NCBI GenBank assembly: GCA_903918315.1
Contig: CAIXEA010000188.1
Span: forward strand, 1 to 38,885
Source of the DNA: an uncultured Acetobacteraceae bacterium
GTDB lineage: Bacteria; Pseudomonadota; Alphaproteobacteria; Acetobacterales; Acetobacteraceae
Direction: 5' to 3'
Length of the DNA: 38,885 nt
Under the pieces are notes generated by a model. The model made no database searches. It saw only the letters and a program-made list of their open reading frames with translations, and had not been told where the DNA came from. How positions within the stretch are numbered: position 1 is the first letter of the stretch; every line of letters starts with the position of its first letter. This document shows positions 25,810-34,043 of this stretch, piece by piece. The translations under genes were made by a program, and so were the position numbers.

Positions 25810-26568
25810 ATGCCGCAACTCGCGGGGAAAATCGCCTGGGTCACCGGTGCCGGCAGCGGCATTGGAGAGGCGGCGGCTTTGGCGCTGGCCGCCGAGGGCG
25901 CGACCGTCATCCTGACCGGCCGCACGCCCGAGAAGCTGGACAATGTCGCGCGCCGGATCAATCAGACCGGCACCGCGCATGTCGCACCCGCTGATCTGAC
26001 CGATAAGGCGCAGGTGGCGGCGGTCGGGCGCTTTATAAAAGAGAGGTTCAACCGCCTCGATATCCTGGTCAACAACGCCGGGGTGAACATTGTCGACCGC
26101 CACTGGGACAAACTGACCCCCGATGGCATTGACACGCTGATCCAGGGCAATCTGGTGGGCGCGCTCTATTGCGTGACCGTCGCCCTCCCTTTCATGCGGG
26201 CGCAGCAGGATGGATTGATCATCCACACGGCATCGATGGCCGGGCGCTTTATTGGCGGGGTGAGCGGCCCGATCTATGTCACCGCGAAGCATGGCATCGT
26301 GGCGATGAGCCATGGATTGAACATGCAGGAATGCATCAACGGCATCCGTTCCACGGTGTTCCTGCCGGGGGAAGTCGCGACGCCGATCCTGGATAAGCGG
26401 CCGAATCCGGTGCCGCCGGAGGTGCGGGCGCGGATGGTGCAGCCGGCCGATTGTGGCGACCTGATCCGCTACATCGCCTGCCTGCCCAAGCATGTCGTGA
26501 TGAACGAGGTGCATCTGGCCCCGACGCATAATCGCGGCTATGTCGCCAGCCTGACACGCACGCTCTAA
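25810..26568 (+). CDS. Short-chain dehydrogenase/reductase
   Basis: A 252-residue classical SDR. The nucleotide-binding motif is TGAGSGIG (12-19) with R38 nearby suggesting NADP(H) preference, NNAG at 88-91, and the catalytic S142, Y156 and K160 in YVTAK. The open frame extends upstream to 25633, but the ATG at 25810 has AAGGAAA 6 nt upstream and starts with the first beta strand. The substrate is a hydroxy or keto compound that cannot be specified. The stop lies next to a compact copy of the structured repeat. Confidence 0.92.
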   Translation: MPQLAGKIAWVTGAGSGIGEAAALALAAEGATVILTGRTPEKLDNVARRINQTGTAHVAPADLTDKAQVAAVGRFIKERFNRLDILVNNAGVNIVDRHWDKLTPDGIDTLIQGNLVGALYCVTVALPFMRAQQDGLIIHTASMAGRFIGGVSGPIYVTAKHGIVAMSHGLNMQECINGIRSTVFLPGEVATPILDKRPNPVPPEVRARMVQPADCGDLIRYIACLPKHVVMNEVHLAPTHNRGYVASLTRTL

Positions 26569-26579
26569 ATTTTTTGATC

Positions 26580-26607
26580 GCGGGATTCAGACCTCCGGTC
26601 ATCCCGC
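26580..26607. repeat. Compact copy of the structured repeat
   Basis: Stem GCGGGAT/ATCCCGC (26580-26586 and 26601-26607), 3-nt bulge TCA, stem GACC/GGTC and a TCC loop. It is identical to the copy at 28188-28230 (read on the minus strand) over flanks of 19 and 17 bases, except that 15 bp between two ACCT direct repeats are missing. It fills the gap between the SDR stop and the next gene's AAGGA ribosome-binding site. Confidence 0.85.
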
Positions 26608-26624
26608 TTTAAGGACAACGGATC

Positions 26625-27605
26625 ATGGCCACCAACAAACGCAAGGTGATGCTGCCCCACGTGATGGGCAAGCAAGGTGTTGATATCATCCGCGCCCGTG
26701 ATGATATCGAGCTGGTGATGTATCCCGCCGGCATCGCGCAAGCCGATCTGCTGCCGCAACTGGCGGATTGCGCGGGAATCGCACTGTCGGCGACGCCGTA
26801 CAAGCAGACGGAGATGGACGCCTCCCCCGCGATGCAGGTCGTGGCGCGGATTGGCGTGGGCTTCGATGCGGTCGAGGTCCCAGCTTTGACGGCGCGCGGG
26901 GTGCCGCTGATGGTGGTTGGCATCGCCAACTCGACCTCCGTCGCCGAACAGGCATTCCACATGATGATCGCGCTGGCCAAACGCAACCATCAGATGGACG
27001 CGCTGGTGAAGGGCGGCAAATGGAATGATCGCCACCTGTCGCTGCCCATGGAAATCTCCGGCAAGACCGTGCTGATCGTCGGTTTCGGCCGCATCGGCAC
27101 CCGCACCGCGCCGCGTTGTGCCGCCTTCGACATGAACGTGCTGATCTACGATCCCTATGTCGATCCAGCCAAGATCAGCAATGCCGGCTTCACCCAGGTC
27201 ACCGACCTGGACGCTGTGCTGCCAGGCGTGGATTTCCTGTGCATCCATTGCCCGAAGAACCCGGAAACCGTGGGCCTGTTCGACGCCCGCCGCCTGGGGC
27301 TGCTGAAAAAGGGCGCCTTCGTGGTCAGCACGGCCCGCGGCGGCATCATCGCGGAAGCGCCATTGTATGACGCGCTGACCTCCGGCCACATCGCCGGCGC
27401 TGGTCTGGATGTGTTCGAATCAGAACCGACGCCGAACGATAACCGGCTGCTGACGCTGGAGAATGTGATCGCCTCCCCGCATATGGCGGGTATCACGACG
27501 GAAGCGGTGGCGGCGATGGCGGTGATGACGGCGCGCAATATTCTCAGTGTGCTGGACGGCACCCCGATGAAGGAAAACGCGGTCAACCCCGAAGTATTCG
27601 GATAA
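26625..27605 (+). CDS. D-isomer-specific 2-hydroxyacid dehydrogenase
   Basis: A 326-residue NAD-dependent dehydrogenase that interconverts 2-keto and D-2-hydroxy acids. The dinucleotide motif is GFGRIG (153-158), and the catalytic Arg-Glu-His set is R238 in STARGG, E267 in FESEP and H286 in SPHMAG. It is related to phosphoglycerate dehydrogenase-like enzymes but lacks a C-terminal ACT domain. AAGGA is about 9 nt before the ATG, directly after the structured repeat. It ends 5 bp before the AhpD-like gene, so the two are likely co-translated. Confidence 0.93.
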   Translation: MATNKRKVMLPHVMGKQGVDIIRARDDIELVMYPAGIAQADLLPQLADCAGIALSATPYKQTEMDASPAMQVVARIGVGFDAVEVPALTARGVPLMVVGIANSTSVAEQAFHMMIALAKRNHQMDALVKGGKWNDRHLSLPMEISGKTVLIVGFGRIGTRTAPRCAAFDMNVLIYDPYVDPAKISNAGFTQVTDLDAVLPGVDFLCIHCPKNPETVGLFDARRLGLLKKGAFVVSTARGGIIAEAPLYDALTSGHIAGAGLDVFESEPTPNDNRLLTLENVIASPHMAGITTEAVAAMAVMTARNILSVLDGTPMKENAVNPEVFG

Positions 27606-27610
27606 AGACG

Positions 27611-28186
27611 ATGCCCCAGCCGGACCATATCTCAAAGCTTGGCGTCCCCGATGCGGCGACGCTGGATGAGGACCTCCAGATCCTCTGGCGGAAATGCGTG
27701 GAAAAGCTGGGCTTCGTGCCGCATGTTTTCAGCACCTACAGCCTGAAGCCGCAACGGTTGCGGAATTTCATGGCGATGTACAACGACATCATGCTCTCCC
27801 CCTCCGGCCTGTCGAAGCTGGAGCGGGAGATGGTCGCGGTGGTCGTTTCCTCGGCCAATCGTTGCTATTATTGCCTGGTCGCGCATGGCGCGGCGGTGCG
27901 GCAATTATCCGGCGATCCGGAACTCGGTGAGATGATGGCGTTGAATTACCGGGTCGCGGCCCTGGATGCGCGGCAGCGGGCGATGCTGGACTACGCCTGG
28001 AAGCTGACGGCAACGCCGCACGATATCGGCGATGCCGATCGCGAGGGGTTGCGGGCTGTCGGGCTCAGCAATGAGGATCTGTTCGACCTGACCGAAACGG
28101 TGGCGTTCTTTAATTTATCGAACCGGATGGCGCATGGGTCGGATATGATGCCGAACCGGGAATATCACCGCGCCGTTCGAGCCTAA
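27611..28186 (+). CDS. AhpD/carboxymuconolactone decarboxylase-like peroxidase-related protein
   Basis: A 191-residue all-helical protein of the AhpD-like superfamily. The redox or proton-relay motif is C85-Y-Y-C88-L-V-A-H92, preceded by LEREMVAVVVSSANR. Some members are alkylhydroperoxidases and others carboxymuconolactone decarboxylases; the CxxC-x3-H motif favours the peroxidase-related branch. It follows the hydroxyacid dehydrogenase by 5 bp. Its TAA stop merges into the structured repeat at 28188-28230. Confidence 0.85.
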   Translation: MPQPDHISKLGVPDAATLDEDLQILWRKCVEKLGFVPHVFSTYSLKPQRLRNFMAMYNDIMLSPSGLSKLEREMVAVVVSSANRCYYCLVAHGAAVRQLSGDPELGEMMALNYRVAALDARQRAMLDYAWKLTATPHDIGDADREGLRAVGLSNEDLFDLTETVAFFNLSNRMAHGSDMMPNREYHRAVRA

Positions 28187-28187
28187 A

Positions 28188-28230
28188 GCGGGATGACCGG
28201 AGGTGGAATCACCGAAGGTCTGAATCCCGC
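28188..28230. repeat. Structured repeat between convergent genes
   Basis: On the minus strand this reads stem GCGGGAT, bulge TCA, stem GACC, inner hairpin GGTG-ATTC-CACC, then GGTC and ATCCCGC. It is 43 nt, the same length as each tandem copy at 8615-8657 and 8677-8719. It lies between the AhpD-like gene and the convergent dioxygenase beta-subunit gene, so it may end transcripts from both sides. Confidence 0.9.
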
Positions 28231-28244
28231 GATCAGGCAAGAGG

Positions 28245-28721
28245 TTACAGCGGGATCGCCACCAGCGTATCGAAGCGCGGGCTGTCGCAGATCACGACGC
28301 GTTCGGCGAAGCGCAATGCGCCGGTTTCATCCGGACGCAGCAGATCCTGATAACGCCCCGCCGCGAACAGCGTCATTTGCCCGTCGCGCATGGTGCGCAC
28401 CACCAGGAACGGCGCTTCGGCCCGAATGCCGTCCGCGTCTTCATTCAGGATCGAGGCCATGCCGATGACGTGCCGGTAGGCATGGGTCTCGAAGATATTG
28501 GCGCGGCGGATGGCGGCGACGCGGTCCTCGAGCATGCCGCGGGAGTCCGCGTAGATGATGCCGGCCAGGCGCCCGCGGCGGACGTTTTCGGCGGTGGTGA
28601 TTTTGTACAGGCAATCGGCGTGGAAAAATCCTGGCCAGTCTTCGAGACGATCGCCGTCGATGGTGGCGGCGTAGGCGGTGTTCAATGCCGAGACCTGATA
28701 CAGCGTATCCATTCCGGGCAT
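28245..28721 (-). CDS. Aromatic ring-hydroxylating dioxygenase, beta subunit
   Basis: A 158-residue protein of the SnoaL/NTF2-like fold typical of small beta subunits of Rieske oxygenases: YAATIDGDRLEDWPGFFHADCLYKI-type opening, the RRANIFETHAYRHVIG segment and a C-terminal strand pair (FAERVVICDSPRFDTLVAIPL region). It has no metal site of its own and stabilises the alpha3beta3 hexamer. It starts 2 bp after the alpha-subunit stop. An alternative in-frame ATG three codons later (28712) is possible. Confidence 0.88.
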   Translation of the reverse strand: MPGMDTLYQVSALNTAYAATIDGDRLEDWPGFFHADCLYKITTAENVRRGRLAGIIYADSRGMLEDRVAAIRRANIFETHAYRHVIGMASILNEDADGIRAEAPFLVVRTMRDGQMTLFAAGRYQDLLRPDETGALRFAERVVICDSPRFDTLVAIPL

Positions 28722-28723
28722 GA

Positions 28724-29965
28724 TCAGATCTCCATCAACCGGCGGTAATTCTTCCAGAAGCCGCGGACGGAGGCCTCGGTGGCGCGGGTATTCTGCGATT
28801 CTGATTCGTAACCGCCCATTTCCACGATCGCGATCTCATCCGATGCCGCCGCCACACCGCGCTGCACGAAGTTACCGATACAGCCGTCTTCCATGGACAC
28901 ATAGCCGGCCGGTCCGGCGAGATTGGCCTGTTTCAGCCGCATCTTTCGCATCTCCGGCGTGTCGTCGGCGAAGCCGACGAAGGTCCAGTGCAGGTCCATG
29001 CCATCCACGCCGCGCGGCACCGTCTGGCGGACGGCGAGCGAGTTGTATAGCTGTTGCAACATCGTTCCAGGAAACAACGCCACGTTCTGCAACTGGATAT
29101 CGTCCCCGAATTCCGGGTTCGAGGCGAGGAAACTGTCGTCGCGCAGCAGAAATTCCTCATTGTCGGAGCGGATGCCCTGATCCTTGTACACCGACTGGGT
29201 TTCGATGCCTTTGCCAATCGTGGCCGAGGCATGATGCGCCCCGTCCGGGCTGATCGTGACGCCCCCGGCCTGATCGAAGCGGGTGATCTTGAAGGTGGTG
29301 AAAAACAGATGCAGCAAGGACGCGTGATAGGTGTCGCGGATATTCTCGGCATACATCTTCCAGTTATTCGGCAGATGCTGCGTGAAGCGGCCGATGACCT
29401 CCAGCTTACGATTGAAGACCCGCTTGATCTTGGCAACGATGGGCGGCGAAAGGAACGCCTCCAGCGTCGGCGCCGCGGGATCGAGGGTGCCGAACACCAG
29501 CCCGCCGATACTGTCCACCCGCAGCTTGCGCGGGCCGTGCTGACGCAGGTCAAATTCCGCGGGCATGCCCCCCTTGCCGCCGACACCGCGCTGGAAGGCG
29601 ACCGAGCAGAGGTTGCCTTGCAGATCGTAGCGCCAGGCGTGGTAGGCGCAGGTGAAGTCCTTGGTATTGCCGTCGTCGTTGAAGGCAATCAGGGCCCCGC
29701 GATGGGCGCAGCGGTTTTCGAACCCATGCAGGGCGCCGGCCTCCCCCCGCACGACGACGACAGGCATATCGCCGATGAAGGTGGTGCGGTAGTCACCATG
29801 GTTCTCGATATCGACATCCAGACAGAGGAAATGCCAGACCGGACCTTCGAAGATGCGCTTCTGCTCGGCGCGCAGAACCGCGGGGTCCTGATACACCCAG
29901 AACGGCACCCGGCTGATGCCGGCGGGCCAATGATGGGTGTTAAGGATCGTGGCACCATCGTCCAT
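28724..29965 (-). CDS. Aromatic ring-hydroxylating dioxygenase, Rieske-type alpha subunit
   Basis: A 413-residue catalytic subunit. The Rieske [2Fe-2S] site is C86-x-H88 and C106-x2-H109. The mononuclear iron site includes D211 (bridging) and ligands H214 and H219 in NIRDTYHASLLH. The catalytic domain resembles the benzoate/anthranilate/salicylate oxygenase group, but the substrate cannot be assigned. The open frame extends to a TTG at 30034; the ATG at 29965 with GGAGG about 7 nt upstream is preferred. The paired beta subunit follows. No ferredoxin or ferredoxin reductase gene is nearby, so electrons must come from elsewhere. Confidence 0.93.
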   Translation of the reverse strand: MDDGATILNTHHWPAGISRVPFWVYQDPAVLRAEQKRIFEGPVWHFLCLDVDIENHGDYRTTFIGDMPVVVVRGEAGALHGFENRCAHRGALIAFNDDGNTKDFTCAYHAWRYDLQGNLCSVAFQRGVGGKGGMPAEFDLRQHGPRKLRVDSIGGLVFGTLDPAAPTLEAFLSPPIVAKIKRVFNRKLEVIGRFTQHLPNNWKMYAENIRDTYHASLLHLFFTTFKITRFDQAGGVTISPDGAHHASATIGKGIETQSVYKDQGIRSDNEEFLLRDDSFLASNPEFGDDIQLQNVALFPGTMLQQLYNSLAVRQTVPRGVDGMDLHWTFVGFADDTPEMRKMRLKQANLAGPAGYVSMEDGCIGNFVQRGVAAASDEIAIVEMGGYESESQNTRATEASVRGFWKNYRRLMEI

Positions 29966-30035
29966 GAGGAGGCCTCCGCTGGCTGTTTCATCCCATTTCG
30001 CAAGACGATAGGCGCGCGTTGGTCCGATCGGCAAG

Positions 30036-30509
30036 CTATCCGGCCGCGCTCCGGCATTTGATCATGCGCAGCGGCGTGTAGATCAGCGCGATCGTGCCGT
30101 CCTGCTTCACCACATTATTACGGGTGCGCACCAGCCCGCGGCCGGGGCGGTTTTTGGACAGCCGCGCCTCGATCACCTCGCACTCGACATGAATGGTGTC
30201 GCCGGCGAAGACGGGGGCTTTCACGTCCAGTTCCATGTTCAGGAAGGCGAAGCCGGTGTGTTGCATGGTGGCTTGCACCAGCAGCCCTTCGGCGAAGCAA
30301 TAGCCCAACGCACCGGGAGCGATGCGCTGCTTGATGTCGGATTCCTCTTTGAGGAATTCGATGTTGGTGAACAGCACCTCGACCATGCCGGTGGCGTTGA
30401 CGAAGTTGGTGATGTCGGCCTCGGTCACCGTGCGGCCGATGGTTTTGAATTGGCGGCCGATTGGCAGGTCTTCGTAGAACAGGCCCAGTCCGACGGTTTC
30501 CATCTGCAT
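30036..30509 (-). CDS. MaoC-like (hot-dog fold) dehydratase
   Basis: A 157-residue hot-dog-fold protein of the MaoC/R-specific enoyl-CoA hydratase group. The family opening LFYEDLPIGRQFKTIGRTVTEADI is followed by FVNATGMVEV and the PGALGYCFAEGLL helix, and then the paired strands. It could hydrate an enoyl-CoA or act on a related thioester. Two nearby ATGs are possible; the second (30503) has the better spacing from AGGGAG. It lies 70 bp upstream of the dioxygenase alpha subunit on the same strand, so it is likely in the same operon. Confidence 0.85.
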   Translation of the reverse strand: MQMETVGLGLFYEDLPIGRQFKTIGRTVTEADITNFVNATGMVEVLFTNIEFLKEESDIKQRIAPGALGYCFAEGLLVQATMQHTGFAFLNMELDVKAPVFAGDTIHVECEVIEARLSKNRPGRGLVRTRNNVVKQDGTIALIYTPLRMIKCRSAAG

Positions 30510-30515
30510 TTCTCC

Positions 30516-30911
30516 CTATGGCTTGGCGTCAATGTCCTGCTTGACCACGGTGAAATGCAAGCCGCAGGCGCCGTTGGTGATGTCGCCCTCCATCCGCTTG
30601 CCGGCACGCTTGCCAATCAGGCTGATGTCCGGGCCCTCCCCATGGATGGTGCCATCGGGGTCGATCCTGGCGTCGAGCCAGGTCTTTCCATCCCAGCGGT
30701 ATTGGAAATGCCCTTCCAACACCCGCAGCGTCACAAGGCCCGGATGCGGGCAACTCCGGCTTTCCGCCTGAAACCGGGTGGACGAGCCGCGCCAGGTCCC
30801 GGTCGTGGATTCTTCACGCGGTACCGCCGGTTGCGACGGCGGTGCGCTGCCACCGCAGGCGGCGAGCAGCACCGGCAAGGCTGCGAGCAGTGTCAGACGA
30901 ATCGCTGTCAT
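30516..30911 (-). CDS. Small lipoprotein of unknown function
   Basis: A 131-residue protein with a lipoprotein signal: hydrophobic residues 6-16, lipobox LLAAC with lipidated C19, then a Ser/Pro-rich linker. The mature part has PDGTIHGEGPDISLIGKRAGKRMEGDI, resembling the repetitive strand patterns of small periplasmic beta proteins, and a single Cys pair (SCPHPG, ACGLHF). Not recognised further. The ATG at 30911 has AGGAG 5 nt upstream. It is 6 bp upstream of the MaoC-like gene and divergent from the MFS carrier with 163 bp between. Confidence 0.75.
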   Translation of the reverse strand: MTAIRLTLLAALPVLLAACGGSAPPSQPAVPREESTTGTWRGSSTRFQAESRSCPHPGLVTLRVLEGHFQYRWDGKTWLDARIDPDGTIHGEGPDISLIGKRAGKRMEGDITNGACGLHFTVVKQDIDAKP

Positions 30912-31074
30912 AGGGCTCCTGCGGGGATAGCGGCATTTATGCGCCGTCATGGGTCCCGGCGCCGGTTTTGGCAACCGGACGGGATTTCCCGCTGCGCCGG
31001 ACTGACGTAGAAGACAAGCGCAACAACAAACGACGCGATGGGGTCCAAGTACCCCACATGAGGGGAAGACATCC

Positions 31075-32469
31075 ATGTTCCGCCGGCTCGACGACGCGAA
31101 GTCGCTGACAATCAACCAGTTCAAGATCATCGCCGCCGCGATTATCGGCGATATGCTGGAATTCTTCGACTACTACCTGATCGCCTTCGTGCTGGCCTTC
31201 ATCGTCAAGCCCTGGCACCTGACCTTCATGGAATCGGCGACGATCCTGCTGTCGTCGGGCGTGGGCGCGATTCTGGGCGCCGCCATCTGGGGCCGCATCG
31301 CCGACGTCTACGGGCGGCGCAAGGTGTTCATCCTGACGGTGCTGAACTTCTCCATCGCCAGCGGCCTGCTGGCCTTCACCCCCGATAATGGCTGGGTCTA
31401 TCTCTCGGTGATGCGCTTCTTCGTCGGCTTCGGTGTCGGCGGGCTGTATTGCGTCGACCTGCCGCTGGTGCAGGAATTCGTCCCGGCCCGCATGCGCGGC
31501 TTCATCGGCGGGCTGGTGACGGTGTTCATCCCGCTCGGGGTCATGATCTCCTCCGCGCTGGCCGCTTTCGTCACCGATTCCATCGGCTGGCGCGGCCTGT
31601 TCGTGGTTGGCCTGCTGCCGGCCGCCTTCACCCTTCTGGTCCGCGCCTGGGTGCCGGAATCCCCGCATTGGCTCATGAGCCAGGGGCGCAAGGAGGAGGC
31701 CCGTAAATCCCTCGCCTGGGCGCTGCGCATCAAGCCGGAGAGCCTGCCGCTCCCCGATCATGCCCCAAGGCAGGAGGTCGCGCCCTGGTCGGAGCTGTTC
31801 AAATACCCGAAAAGCCTCGCCGTTTCCTGGATGGCGAGCATCGGCGCGCAGACCGCGTCCTATGGCATCGGCCTCTGGGCGCCGACATTGTTTGTGTTGC
31901 AGCTGAACTGCACCCCGGCGCAGGCGGCCTATCTGTTCCTCTGGGTGAAGCTGGCAGGGATCGCCGGGCGGGTGTCCTTCGCCTTCTTCTCCGATTTCCT
32001 GGGGCGGCGTCGTTCCGGGATGCTCTGCGGCTTCGGCGGCACCGCCGCCATCATTGCCGCCGGTCTCCTGCACAACGAAATGATCGGCACCGTCTCGGTC
32101 TTCTGGGTGCTCATCATCATCGCCGACTTCTTCTATGATGGCGGCTTCGCGGTCATCGGCCCCTATCTGGCGGAGGTGTGGCCCACCCGCTTGCGCACCA
32201 CCGGCATGGGGGCCGCTTATGGCTTCGGCGGCATTGGCAAGATCATCGGCCCCCTCGGCCTGGCGCTGATCGTCGGCGCGTCCGACGTGGTCACGCCCAA
32301 GGCGACGCTGGACGCGATCGTGCCGTCCTTCATGTATTTCGCGGCCTGGATGGGTATCTGCGGCTGCGCCTTCCTGTTCTTTGGCTTCGAAACCGGCCGC
32401 CAGTCGATCTCCGCCATCGACAGTGAGCTGGAAGAAGCCACACCAGCCGCCGCGGGGACCCAATCATGA
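31075..32469 (+). CDS. MFS transporter, metabolite or aromatic acid:H+ symporter type
   Basis: A 464-residue inner-membrane carrier with 12 predicted helices. The cytoplasmic loop 2-3 signature reads GRIADVYGRRKVFI, and the second-half equivalent reads FFSDFLGRRRSGM. PESPHWLMSQGRKEEA is the sugar/metabolite-symporter-like motif after helix 6. FFDYYLIAFVLAFI in helix 1 resembles carriers for carboxylated substrates. It probably imports the acid degraded by the neighbouring oxygenases. GGGGAAG lies before the ATG. Its stop overlaps the monooxygenase start (ATGA). Confidence 0.9.
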   Translation: MFRRLDDAKSLTINQFKIIAAAIIGDMLEFFDYYLIAFVLAFIVKPWHLTFMESATILLSSGVGAILGAAIWGRIADVYGRRKVFILTVLNFSIASGLLAFTPDNGWVYLSVMRFFVGFGVGGLYCVDLPLVQEFVPARMRGFIGGLVTVFIPLGVMISSALAAFVTDSIGWRGLFVVGLLPAAFTLLVRAWVPESPHWLMSQGRKEEARKSLAWALRIKPESLPLPDHAPRQEVAPWSELFKYPKSLAVSWMASIGAQTASYGIGLWAPTLFVLQLNCTPAQAAYLFLWVKLAGIAGRVSFAFFSDFLGRRRSGMLCGFGGTAAIIAAGLLHNEMIGTVSVFWVLIIIADFFYDGGFAVIGPYLAEVWPTRLRTTGMGAAYGFGGIGKIIGPLGLALIVGASDVVTPKATLDAIVPSFMYFAAWMGICGCAFLFFGFETGRQSISAIDSELEEATPAAAGTQS

Positions 32470-33602
32470 GCACAGCCGCCGACCAGATCGCCAAAGCCCG
32501 TGCCTTGGCGCCGATGATCCGGGAGGATGGGCCCGAGATCAACCGCATCCGCAAGCTCACCCCGCGCCTGTCGGATGCGCTGAAAGACGGGCTGTTCTTC
32601 CGGATGCTACAGCCGGGCTTCCTCGGTGGCATGGAATTGAAGCCATCGGACTTCGCCCAGGTGACGGAAACCCTGGCCTCGATGGATGCTTCTGTCGGCT
32701 GGGTGACCTGCCAGAGCAATGGCTGCTCGATGACCTCGGCCTATATGGACCGCAAAGTCGCGTTCGAAATGTTTGGCCCGCGCGACGGCATCCTCGCCTG
32801 GGGTCCGCAATGGGGCGGCACCGCGACCGCGGTCCGGGTCGAGGGCGGCTACAAGCTGAACGGCACCTGGCGCTTCGCCTCCGGCAGCCAGAACGCCACC
32901 TGGATGGGCGCGCATATCGTGGTCAGCGAAACCAGGGAACTGCGCACCTTCCTGTTCCCGCAAGCCAGCGTCGAAATGCAGGACATCTGGCACACTGTTG
33001 GTCTGCGTGGCACCGCCAGCAACCAATATGTCGCCAAAGACCTGTTCGTGCCGGAAGAACGGGCGCTGTATCGCGACGACCCGCGCCATCGGCGGGAGGA
33101 CGGGCTGCTCTATCGCTTCACCAGTGGCCAACTCTACTCCGCCGGTTTCGCCGGTGTCGGCCTCGGGATCGCGCGCGGCATCATGGCCGATTTCCTGAAC
33201 CTGCCCGCCAACAAGGTCGCCCGCGGTGCCGGCAAGACCATGCGGGAAAACAACGTCATCCAGTCCCAATACGCGCAGTGTGAGGCGAAATTCCGCTCCG
33301 CCCGCTACATGCTGCACAACACGTTGAATGAGGCGTGTCAGTATGTCGAAGCGCATGGCGACATGACGCTGGAGCACAAGGCCCTGATCCGCCTCGCCTC
33401 GACCTGGGCGATCCAGAATGCGCGTGATGTGGTAAACACCCTCTATCACGCCGCCGGCTCGGTCGCGATTTTCGAGGAACACCCGTTCGAACGCCGCCTG
33501 CGCGACATGCACACCGTTGCGCAGCAGTCGCAGGGACGGCAGATTCACTATGAGACCGTCGGCCAGCTCATGCTCGGTCTGCCGGCCGAAAACGCCTTCT
33601 GA
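32466..33602 (+). CDS. Flavin-dependent monooxygenase, acyl-CoA dehydrogenase fold (HsaA/HpaH-like)
   Basis: A 378-residue protein of the group D flavin monooxygenases, the oxygenase component of two-component systems. Markers are the N-terminal helical domain (GLFFRMLQPGFLGGMELKP), ASMDASVGWVTC, the beta-domain strand LNGTWRFASGSQNATWMG and the type-2 C-terminal helix HPFERRLRDMHTVAQQSQGR. Members hydroxylate phenols or indoles, or oxidise C-S bonds, using reduced FMN or FAD from a separate reductase, which is not found in this window. It is translationally coupled to the MFS carrier and followed 14 bp later by the VOC gene. Confidence 0.88.
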   Translation: MSTAADQIAKARALAPMIREDGPEINRIRKLTPRLSDALKDGLFFRMLQPGFLGGMELKPSDFAQVTETLASMDASVGWVTCQSNGCSMTSAYMDRKVAFEMFGPRDGILAWGPQWGGTATAVRVEGGYKLNGTWRFASGSQNATWMGAHIVVSETRELRTFLFPQASVEMQDIWHTVGLRGTASNQYVAKDLFVPEERALYRDDPRHRREDGLLYRFTSGQLYSAGFAGVGLGIARGIMADFLNLPANKVARGAGKTMRENNVIQSQYAQCEAKFRSARYMLHNTLNEACQYVEAHGDMTLEHKALIRLASTWAIQNARDVVNTLYHAAGSVAIFEEHPFERRLRDMHTVAQQSQGRQIHYETVGQLMLGLPAENAF

Positions 33603-33616
33603 ACAGGAGATCATCC

Positions 33617-34033
33617 ATGCCCGCCATGTCTCTGAACCACTACACGATCCAGGCCCGCAACCTGGAAGCGACCAAGAATTTCTATTGCGACATCGTGGGC
33701 CTGACCGTCGGCGACCGCCCGCCGCTGAGCTTCGATGGCTACTGGCTGTATTGCGGCGGGATCCCGACCGTGCATCTGCTGGGGTATCAGGCCACGGCGA
33801 AGCTGATCTCCGACGGGCCGTCCTACCCGGCCGGCACCGGCCGCCTGGACCATATCGCGTTCTCCTGCGAGGGCCTCGCGGATATGCGCGCCAACCTGGA
33901 GCGGCGTGGGATCAAATATGAGGAACGGGTGCTGCCGCGCATGAACATGACGCAGCTCTTTTACCTCGATCCCGATGGTATCGCGGTGGAGTGCAACTTC
34001 CCGCCGCACGAGACCGTCGCCAAGACCGCCTGA
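33617..34033 (+). CDS. VOC-superfamily metalloenzyme (glyoxalase/extradiol dioxygenase fold)
   Basis: A 138-residue single vicinal-oxygen-chelate domain with two beta-alpha-beta-beta-beta modules. Probable metal ligands are H8 (LNHYTI), H79 (RLDHIAF) and E125 (AVECNF). Family reactions include ring cleavage, epimerisation and glutathione-lyase chemistry. Placed directly after the flavin monooxygenase, it may act on the hydroxylated product, for example as a small extradiol dioxygenase or an isomerase; this is inference from context. Confidence 0.85.
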   Translation: MPAMSLNHYTIQARNLEATKNFYCDIVGLTVGDRPPLSFDGYWLYCGGIPTVHLLGYQATAKLISDGPSYPAGTGRLDHIAFSCEGLADMRANLERRGIKYEERVLPRMNMTQLFYLDPDGIAVECNFPPHETVAKTA

Positions 34034-34043
34034 GGCCGCGATC

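Noticed and set aside
30937-32463. Open minus-strand frame of 508 codons opposite the MFS gene
   Set aside because: Antisense shadow; the plus strand encodes a full 12-helix carrier.
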